Source: Eubacteriales bacterium | GTDB taxonomy: Bacteria > Bacillota > Clostridia > JANYKE01 | Length of the DNA: 6,526 nucleotides | Assembly: GCA_025361685.1 (NCBI GenBank) | Contig: JANYKE010000147.1 | Location: forward strand, 1-6,526 | Direction: 5' to 3' | In this document: in pieces, positions 1 through 4,315 of the stretch | Layout: each line of letters begins with the position of its first letter | Position numbering within the stretch: the first letter of the stretch is position 1 | Notes under the pieces: model-generated | What the model was told of the DNA's origin: nothing | Database searches by the model: none | What the model saw: only the letters and a program-made list of their open reading frames with translations | Made by a program: the position numbers and the translations under genes

Positions 1-2
1 AA

Positions 3-233
3 GGTTGCGAGCACGGCGAGATGAAAGGAGGCAAGTGCTGCACGATGGATATGCACGGCAATGACAAGGTCCATACGATCTGCGAAGGCCTTGAAGCGAA
101 GAACTTCCAAGGTGATACCACCATCAAGGTCGAAGGCGGAACGGTGGATATTTCACGCCATGGCGACAAGATGGAAGTGAAGGTGCAGATGACCGACAGC
201 GTGAAGAAGGAAGTGGAGGTGGAAGTCCACTGA
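3..233 (+). CDS. Unrecognised small protein, C-terminal part (probably cut by left edge)
   Basis: The frame is open from the left edge to a TGA at 231-233, so the gene may begin outside the window; the first internal ATG is at 21, with no Shine-Dalgarno before it. About the first third of the visible protein is rich in Cys, His and Met (a Cys-Cys pair, an MDMHG stretch, several single His), which could suit metal binding. The rest alternates charged and hydrophobic residues in a strand-like pattern (IKVEGG, MEVKVQMT, EVEVEVH) typical of a small beta domain. I do not recognise a family, and the metal idea is only inference from composition. Base composition matches the downstream toxin-antitoxin and lpxD genes, so it belongs to the GC-rich left piece. 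It ends 36 bp before the antitoxin gene. Confidence 0.45.
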   Translation, partial: GCEHGEMKGGKCCTMDMHGNDKVHTICEGLEAKNFQGDTTIKVEGGTVDISRHGDKMEVKVQMTDSVKKEVEVEVH

Positions 234-269
234 TCTCACGGTATTCCTTCGCTCGCTTATTTTTCCGCC

Positions 270-452
270 ATGAAGATCGCCACACTGAAAGCCACGATCA
301 AGGATCTGCCTCCGGAATTCGATCTGGATGAACTGCTCGATCGCCTCGTATTCATGGACAAGGTCGAAAAAGGACTTGCCGAACTGAAAGCGGGCAAGGG
401 TATTCCGCAGACCAAGGTCATCGCATCTTTCAAGCGGAAATGGCGGAAGTGA
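270..452 (+). CDS. Antitoxin of a type II toxin-antitoxin pair
   Basis: A 60-residue, charged, mostly helical protein directly upstream of, and overlapping, a ParE/RelE-type toxin. The central part has the leucine-rich acidic helix (DLDELLDRLVFMDKVEKGL) followed by a linker and a basic Trp-containing C-terminus (FKRKWRK). This resembles short Bacteroidota antitoxins that have an 'EKIEKGL...GKWLK' pattern and are paired with ParE toxins. By family knowledge the antitoxin would bind and neutralise the toxin in the cytoplasm and repress its own operon; no DNA-binding fold is evident to me in this sequence. There is no clear Shine-Dalgarno before the ATG at 270. The stop at 450-452 lies inside the toxin gene, a 13-bp overlap that implies coupled translation. 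The pairing is well supported; the exact antitoxin family is not. Confidence 0.7.
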   Translation: MKIATLKATIKDLPPEFDLDELLDRLVFMDKVEKGLAELKAGKGIPQTKVIASFKRKWRK

Positions 453-739
453 TCTGGTCGCCTTCGGCCATCAAGGATCTCAACGGCATTCATGATCACA
501 TCGCTGCGGACTCTGTGTTCTACGCAGAGAGTTTCGTAGTGCGGATCATGATGCGAACGAACGTCCTACAGGATTTTCCAGGCATGGGCCATATCGTACC
601 CGAATTCGGCCTGAAGAACCTCCGCGAGATCCGGGAGGGCAACTATCGCATCATTTATTCAACCGATACCGGCCCCGTCAGGATCGTTCGCGTGCATCAT
701 GCCGCGCGGCTGTTGAGCGAAGATCACATTCGAGTTTAG
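440..739 (+). CDS. ParE/RelE-superfamily toxin
   Basis: A 99-residue protein of the usual size for ParE/RelE toxins. Recognisable family positions are: the N-terminal strand VIWSPSAIKDL, the helix ending in HDHIAADS, the helical stretch with LQDFPGMGHIVPEF, the core strand REIREGNYRIIYS, and the C-terminal strand VRIVRVHHAARLL. The REI...YRIIY and VHHAARLL patterns are the strongest diagnostics and resemble ParE more than the ribosome-dependent mRNase RelE. ParE proteins poison DNA gyrase, whereas RelE proteins cut mRNA on the ribosome; the sequence alone does not settle which applies. It starts inside the antitoxin gene (13-bp overlap) and ends 41 bp before lpxD. The frame is intact with no missing core, so the module looks functional. 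Confidence 0.85.
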   Translation: MAEVIWSPSAIKDLNGIHDHIAADSVFYAESFVVRIMMRTNVLQDFPGMGHIVPEFGLKNLREIREGNYRIIYSTDTGPVRIVRVHHAARLLSEDHIRV

Positions 740-780
740 CCCGACTATCTTCGCCAGCCGCCGCAACCGGGCGGTCGTGC

Positions 781-1473
781 ATGCAATTCTCCGCTGGTCA
801 AATAGCCGAACTGCTCGAAGGCACTGTGGACGGTGACGCCCAGGTGCTGGTGATCGACGTGAGCAAGATCGAGGAAGGCCGCCTCGGCACGCTGACTTTC
901 CTCGCCAACCCGAAGTACACAGAGCACATCTATTCCACAGGTGCCAGCGTGGTCATCGTGGAGAAAGGATTCCAGCCCTCGCGCCCGATCCCGAAACATT
1001 TGACGCTGATCCGCGTGGCCGATCCGCGTGCGGCCTTCGCGCTGTTGCTGGACATACACGAGAAGCAGCAACACGATAGGATCGGCATCGAACAGCCGAG
1101 CTATGTCAGCCCGAAAGCGACCATCGGCAAAGGCGTGTACATCGGCGCGTTCTGCTACATCGCGGACAACGTGGTGCTGGGAGATGGGGTGAAGATCTTT
1201 CCCAACTGCACGATCGGCGATGGCGCACGCATAGGCAAGGGCACACGGCTGCATGCGAACGTGAGCGTATACGCGAAGAGCATCATCGGCGAGCGAACGA
1301 TCCTGCACAGCGGCGTAGTGATCGGCGCGGACGGTTTCGGTTTCACCATCAACGACAAGGGCGAACAGGAAAAGATCCCGCAGAGTGAAAGGATCAAAAA
1401 CCGAAGCCAATTTGGCAGCTGCATTTTCAGGAGAATCGCAGGCAAGAAACAAATATACTTTCTTTGCAAGTAA
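781..1473 (+). pseudogene. lpxD: UDP-3-O-acylglucosamine N-acyltransferase LpxD, 3' truncated at a sequence junction
   Basis: LpxD transfers a 3-hydroxyacyl chain from acyl carrier protein to UDP-3-O-acyl-glucosamine, the third step of lipid A synthesis. Residues 1-100 form the N-terminal uridine-binding domain (IEEGRLGTLTFLANPKY at about 30-46, then ASVVIVE). From about residue 109 the left-handed beta-helix hexapeptide repeats begin (VSPKATIGKGVYIGAF, VVLGDGVKIFPNCTIGDGARIG), running to the conserved GADGFGF and KIPQ (Q201, codon 1381-1383). An LpxD normally continues with further repeats, including the NCQIAHNV-type stretch bearing the catalytic His (H239 in E. coli), to about 340 residues. 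Here the frame instead runs for 29 unrelated residues, out of frame through the rubrerythrin gene, to the stop at 1471-1473. True LpxD sequence therefore ends at about 1383 and the active site is absent. The N-terminal sequence is Bacteroidota-like. The break is more likely an assembly join than a real mutation. Confidence 0.9.
1380..1390. other. Probable chimeric junction between two genomes
   Basis: Left of here the reading frame is LpxD through KIPQ; right of here a second frame is rubrerythrin from its first residues (KGSKTE). Base composition falls sharply from GC-rich to AT-rich within a few bases. The switch lies between 1384, the first base after the last LpxD-like codon, and about 1386, the T of the rubrerythrin start codon. 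No insertion-sequence end, att-like repeat, integrase or tRNA is seen on either side. Confidence 0.8.
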
Positions 1474-1915
1474 AGCAAAAAAGGATGGCTTTGTTCAATT
1501 GGGAAACATTTTTGAAGAAACTGCAAACAATGAAAAAGAACATGCAAAGATTTGGTTCAAGTTGCTAAATTGTGGAATAGGTTTAACAGAAGATAATTTA
1601 ATTGAAGCAGCCGCAGGAGAACATTATGAATGGACCGATATGTATATTGGTTTTGCTAAAGTTGCAAAGGAAGAAGGATTTGATAAAATCGCTGAGCTTT
1701 TTGAAAAAGTTGCGGCGGTTGAAAAAACTCATGAAGAAAGATATCTTAGACTACTTAACAATTTACAATCATGTAGAGTATTTGAGAAAGAAGAAATTGT
1801 TGCATGGCATTGCAGCAATTGCGGACATATTCATTTTGGAACCGAAGCTCCCGATTGTTGTCCGGTGTGTTCACATCCGAAATCATATTTTGAAGTGATG
1901 GCAGACAATTATTAA
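1385..1915 (+). CDS. Rubrerythrin, non-haem di-iron peroxidase
   Basis: Rubrerythrin reduces hydrogen peroxide in the cytoplasm of anaerobes using electrons passed through its rubredoxin-like tail. The protein has the full two-domain layout. The ferritin-like four-helix domain spans about residues 1-135 and carries the di-iron ligands E17 (GESQAR), E50/H53 (NNEKEHAK), E79 and E82 (GEHYEW), and E113/H116 (VEKTHEERY). The rubredoxin-like iron site spans residues 141-171 with C143/C146 (WHCSNCGH) and C159/C162 (CCPVCSHP). Its 176 residues fall slightly short of the commonly seen 180-195. The start is a GTG exactly at the junction with lpxD sequence, with no Shine-Dalgarno upstream. The N-terminus aligns with rubrerythrins at their usual Met, so the coding region is essentially complete, but the native start was probably ATG and the promoter region is lost. 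A strong terminator follows 35 bp downstream, so it is probably monocistronic. Confidence 0.93.
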   Translation: MKGSKTEANLAAAFSGESQARNKYTFFASKAKKDGFVQLGNIFEETANNEKEHAKIWFKLLNCGIGLTEDNLIEAAAGEHYEWTDMYIGFAKVAKEEGFDKIAELFEKVAAVEKTHEERYLRLLNNLQSCRVFEKEEIVAWHCSNCGHIHFGTEAPDCCPVCSHPKSYFEVMADNY

Positions 1916-1950
1916 TCAAAAAAATGGACTGCAAAATTCAAAAACAATCC

Positions 1951-1980
1951 AAAACCGGCACAAAAAGGTGCCGGTTTTTT
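1951..1980 (+). terminator. Rho-independent terminator after rubrerythrin
   Basis: A perfect 11-bp stem pairs 1951-1961 (AAAACCGGCAC) with 1968-1978 (GTGCCGGTTTT) around a 6-base loop, and the T-run extends to 1980. It lies 35 bp past the rubrerythrin stop. Because the outer stem is A/T paired, it could also work weakly on the opposite strand, but no minus-strand gene ends here. Confidence 0.9.
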
Positions 1981-2051
1981 GTATAATCGGCAAATTTTTT
2001 CAAAAAAAGTCATAGTGGCTAAACCCTTATGGCTATTAGACAAAGTGGGGG

Positions 2052-2063
2052 ACAAGTACTTGT
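2052..2063. repeat. Perfect 12-bp palindrome upstream of hydrolase promoter
   Basis: ACAAGTACTTGT is its own reverse complement and lies 27 bp upstream of the -35 box at 2091. Position and symmetry suit a dimeric regulator site, but no regulator can be named and such palindromes can arise by chance in AT-rich DNA. The rest of 1981-2090 shows only a short direct repeat (TGGCTA twice, near 2015 and 2030) and nothing convincing as a gene. Confidence 0.4.
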
Positions 2064-2090
2064 TTTTAACACATAAAGCAAAAAAAAGTG

Positions 2091-2119
2091 TTGACAAACC
2101 CCAATATTCTGGGTATTAT
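2091..2119 (+). promoter_or_regulatory. Sigma-70/SigA-type promoter for the hydrolase-ksgA operon
   Basis: A perfect TTGACA -35 box (2091-2096) and a TATTAT -10 box (2114-2119) are separated by 17 bases, the optimal spacing. Transcription should begin at about 2126, giving a leader of about 90 bases before the hydrolase ATG at 2216. An imperfect inverted repeat (CCCCAATA near 2099-2106 against TATTATGGGG at 2114-2123) overlaps the spacer and the -10 box and could be a repressor site. Confidence 0.8.
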
Positions 2120-2137
2120 GGGGATGCCTTAAATTTT

Positions 2138-2203
2138 ATGGCAGATGGTATTCAAAAAACCGCTTATAGTTCAAACGAAGTTTTTGCTAAGTGGAAAGAC
2201 TAA
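2138..2203 (+). CDS. Possible 21-residue leader peptide (weak)
   Basis: A short frame from ATG 2138 to TAA 2201-2203 would encode a 21-residue peptide (MADGIQKTAYSSNEVFAKWKD). It lies wholly in the predicted leader of the hydrolase transcript, ending just before the GGGAGGA ribosome binding site, so it could couple translation. There is no Shine-Dalgarno before its ATG, no run of one amino acid as in attenuator peptides, and no recognised family. The same frame stays open back to about 1979, but that longer version begins inside the terminator and is not believable. Confidence 0.15.
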   Translation: MADGIQKTAYSSNEVFAKWKD

Positions 2204-2210
2204 GGGAGGA
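2204..2210 (+). promoter_or_regulatory. Strong ribosome binding site of hydrolase
   Basis: GGGAGGA sits 5 bases before the ATG at 2216 and fixes that start. It is a near-consensus Shine-Dalgarno, unlike the GC-rich left piece, where none is clear. Confidence 0.85.
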
Positions 2211-2215
2211 AAAGT

Positions 2216-3316
2216 ATGATACCAAATGTAAGAAGATTTAAGAAACATTTTTCGCTAAAAGTTTTTATGGCGACTGTGTTACTTATAACTATGATGTTTA
2301 CCGCATTTTATGTGCAAGCTGCAAAAAAAGAAATAACGGTAAATATTATTGACGGTGAAAGTTTTATAACCGTTCAAACTACAAACGATAAAGTGCGAGA
2401 TATTCTTGAAGAAGCAGAAATTAATACAACTAAATATGATTATGTTGAACCAAATCGAGATTTTGTTTTTGAAAGTACAGTCGGTACAATTACAATTGAA
2501 AGAGCTAAACCATATTGCATCAATGTTGATGGAGAACTGATTACAGTTTTTAATGTTAAGAGTGATAGCGTTGAAATAGTTAGTGCGGCCGGAATAGTGC
2601 TTGGCGCAAATGACAGAGTTGAATTCACCGGAGCAAAACTTAACATTGTTAGGGGAGAAATCCGTGACGAAATCACAACACAGCCTATTGATTTTAGTAA
2701 GGTTGAAGAAAAATCTTCATCGATAGCAGCGGGCAAATCTCAAATTAAAGTTGATGGCAAGGAAGGACTTCGTACTCTTACTTATAAAGTTAAGTATGAA
2801 AATGGCACAGAGATATCAAGAGAACTAGTTGACAATGTTGTTACGATTGAACCGGTTAATAAGGTGGTTCTTGTTGGAACAAAAGTTGCTGTAATTCCGA
2901 AGGCTTCAAAGATTAATATCAGTCAGCCAAATTCAGTAGCAGTTGGGCAAGTGTCAAATGTTGCACCTATGAATTACACAGAAGAGGAACTTAATCTTCT
3001 TGCAAGATTAATTTATTGTGAAGCAAGTAAAACCAATGAAGAGGATATGCTTCTTGTAGGTAACGTCGTGTTGAACAGAGTTGCAAGTTCGAGATGGGCC
3101 AATTCTATCAAAGGCGTGATTTATCAGAGCGGACAATATTCAACTGTTCGAAGCGGAGCAATAAATAACACTCCGGGCGCTAAGCAAATTGCAGCAGCCA
3201 GGAGACTGTTGAACGGTGAACGATTCTGTCCTCCGAACGTGGTGTTTCAAGCAGCGTTTGTGCAAGGAAACGGTGTGTGGAAGAAAGTCGGAATTCACTT
3301 GTTCTGTTACCAGTAA
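2216..3316 (+). CDS. Secreted YabE-like cell-wall hydrolase (DUF348 repeats, G5 domain, SleB/CwlJ-type hydrolase)
   Basis: A 366-residue exported peptidoglycan hydrolase. Residues 1-11 are basic, and 12-36 form a hydrophobic signal peptide or membrane anchor with a plausible cleavage site after VQA. Two DUF348 (YabE/Rpf-type) repeats follow at about 39-80 and 92-138. A G5 domain spans about 147-223 (GKEGLRTLTYKVKYENGTEI ... VLVGTK), a module thought to bind cell-wall sugars. After a Ser/Pro/Asn-rich linker, residues 254-366 match the Hydrolase_2 family of SleB/CwlJ: LLARLIYCEA with candidate catalytic Glu269, VGNVVLNRVASSRWANSIKG, VIYQSGQYSTV, and the C-terminal HLFCYQ. SleB-type enzymes are lytic transglycosylases that act on spore cortex or cell wall. 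In Bacillus YabE the C-terminus is instead a 3D domain. The gene lies 21 bp before ksgA, where yabE would be expected, and has its own promoter and strong ribosome binding site. A sporulation-specific role is possible, but the SigA-type promoter argues for vegetative expression. Confidence 0.88.
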   Translation: MIPNVRRFKKHFSLKVFMATVLLITMMFTAFYVQAAKKEITVNIIDGESFITVQTTNDKVRDILEEAEINTTKYDYVEPNRDFVFESTVGTITIERAKPYCINVDGELITVFNVKSDSVEIVSAAGIVLGANDRVEFTGAKLNIVRGEIRDEITTQPIDFSKVEEKSSSIAAGKSQIKVDGKEGLRTLTYKVKYENGTEISRELVDNVVTIEPVNKVVLVGTKVAVIPKASKINISQPNSVAVGQVSNVAPMNYTEEELNLLARLIYCEASKTNEEDMLLVGNVVLNRVASSRWANSIKGVIYQSGQYSTVRSGAINNTPGAKQIAAARRLLNGERFCPPNVVFQAAFVQGNGVWKKVGIHLFCYQ

Positions 3317-3337
3317 AAACGATATGAAGGCTGTATA

Positions 3338-4198
3338 ATGAGAGACAGAGTGAAAAATGACACAATAGGATTACTTAAAAGATATGGCATTCGTGCCAAC
3401 AAATCTTTTGGACAAAATTTTCTTATCAACGAAAAAACAATTGACGACATCATTTTTCATGGCGAAATTTCAACGTCCGATGGCGTTATAGAAATTGGCC
3501 CGGGTCTTGGTGCAATGACTGCAAAACTTGCCGCTACAGCGCAGAAGGTTGTTGCAATAGAAATTGACCGAAATATGCTAAAACCACTGAGTGAAGTGCT
3601 TGCGGGAGTGGATAATGTTACTGTTGTTAATCAAGATATTCTGAAAACCGATATTGCGGAAATAATAAAAAATATGAAAGACGGCAACGATGCAATTAAT
3701 ATTAAGGTTGTTGCAAATTTGCCATATTACATTACTACTCCAATTATTATGAAACTGCTCGAGGGCGAATATGATATTGACGTAATGGAATTTATGGTGC
3801 AAAAAGAAGTTGCAGAAAGAATATGTGCCACTCCCGGTGGAAAAGAATACGGGGCATTGACTTTAGCGGTACAGTTTTATTCGCGAGCAGAAATCGTAAT
3901 GTCAGTCGGACCTGAAAATTTCGTTCCCGCGCCTTCGGTTGCATCAAGTGTCGTGCGCATGAAAATTTTAAAAGAGCGTCCTGTAAAAGTTGCAAACGAA
4001 AAATTATTATTCGCCGTGATAGCAGCTTCATTTTCCCAAAGAAGAAAGACAATTTCAAATTCGCTGGGGAATTCCGGAGTTGTTAATGGCGGGAAAAAGC
4101 ATCTGGAAGAGATACTCAGTAAACGAGGAATAAATCCGATTGCGCGGGCTGAAACGATTACGCTTGAGCAGTATGCGGACATCACAAATAGTTTGTAA
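3338..4198 (+). CDS. ksgA: 16S rRNA (adenine(1518)-N6/adenine(1519)-N6)-dimethyltransferase
   Basis: KsgA/RsmA uses S-adenosylmethionine to dimethylate two adjacent adenines in the helix-45 loop of 16S rRNA, a late check on small-subunit assembly. Its 286 residues are a typical length. Visible motifs are the N-terminal KSFGQNFLIN (22-31), SAM-binding motif I EIGPGLG (52-58), the acidic E75 in VVAIEID that holds the ribose, D100 in NQDIL, the catalytic NLPYYIT (127-133) that stacks the target adenine, and the C-terminal helical part with SFSQRRKT. The start ATG at 3338 has GAAGG seven bases upstream. It follows the hydrolase gene by 21 bp with no terminator between, so they are probably co-transcribed. 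In Bacillus, rnmV (5S rRNA maturase) lies between yabE and ksgA; it is absent here. Confidence 0.96.
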   Translation: MRDRVKNDTIGLLKRYGIRANKSFGQNFLINEKTIDDIIFHGEISTSDGVIEIGPGLGAMTAKLAATAQKVVAIEIDRNMLKPLSEVLAGVDNVTVVNQDILKTDIAEIIKNMKDGNDAINIKVVANLPYYITTPIIMKLLEGEYDIDVMEFMVQKEVAERICATPGGKEYGALTLAVQFYSRAEIVMSVGPENFVPAPSVASSVVRMKILKERPVKVANEKLLFAVIAASFSQRRKTISNSLGNSGVVNGGKKHLEEILSKRGINPIARAETITLEQYADITNSL

Positions 4199-4204
4199 TT
4201 TTCA

Positions 4205-4233
4205 TTGAAATAGCATTACAGCTATGCTACAAT
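4205..4233 (+). promoter_or_regulatory. SigA-type promoter for PEP carboxykinase, with internal dyad
   Basis: TTGAAA (4205-4210) and TACAAT (4228-4233) are spaced by exactly 17 bases, placing the transcription start near 4240. The spacer and the start of the -10 box carry an inverted repeat, TAGCAT (4211-4216) and ATGCTA (4224-4229) around 7 bases, positioned where a bound dimeric repressor would block RNA polymerase. It begins 7 bp after the ksgA stop. Confidence 0.75.
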
Positions 4234-4242
4234 AAGCATGCA

Positions 4243-4287
4243 AAGGATCGATAGAGCATAATGCTATATTCCGGTCCTTGTTGTTTT
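4243..4287 (+). terminator. Long hairpin with T-rich tail: ksgA terminator or leader attenuator
   Basis: Outer stem 4243-4250 pairs with 4272-4279 (8 bp, one G-U). Inner stem 4251-4257 pairs with 4263-4269 (one mismatch) around the loop ATAAT, with a 2-base bulge at 4270-4271. The tail 4278-4287 is T-rich but interrupted by G at two positions. It lies after the promoter at 4205-4233, so it would end ksgA transcripts and also sit at the extreme 5' end of the PEP carboxykinase mRNA, acting as a partial terminator or a stabilising 5' hairpin. Confidence 0.6.
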
Positions 4288-4300
4288 AAAATAATTGCGA

Positions 4301-4309
4301 GAGGTAAGG
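4301..4309 (+). promoter_or_regulatory. Ribosome binding site that fixes the PEP carboxykinase start
   Basis: GAGGTAAGG lies 6 bases before the ATG at 4316. The frame is also open from a TTG at 4295, but that start would place this site inside the gene and has no site of its own, so 4316 is preferred. Confidence 0.75.
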
Positions 4310-4315
4310 TGCAAT

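Noticed and set aside
740..780. Terminator between the toxin gene and lpxD
   Set aside because: CCGCC and GGCGG can pair over a short loop, but the stem is only about 5 bp and no T-run follows.
745..1452. Long minus-strand open frame (235 codons) opposite lpxD
   Set aside because: It is the antisense shadow of a GC-rich gene, crosses the junction and has no recognisable domain; lpxD explains the region fully.
1384..1473. LpxD C-terminal extension of 29 residues as a novel tail or fusion
   Set aside because: These codons are rubrerythrin DNA read in the wrong frame; they show no hexapeptide pattern and end at a chance stop.
1982..1987. TATAAT as a promoter -10 box
   Set aside because: No -35 box lies at suitable spacing (the region holds the terminator stem), so it is probably chance.
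1979..2203. 74-codon plus-strand frame before the hydrolase
   Set aside because: Its start lies in the terminator, it has no ribosome binding site, and it contains a consensus promoter. Only its last 21 codons are kept as a weak leader-peptide candidate.
4295..4315. TTG start for PEP carboxykinase adding seven residues
   Set aside because: It would read through the ribosome binding site; ATG 4316 has the correctly spaced site and a normal family N-terminus.
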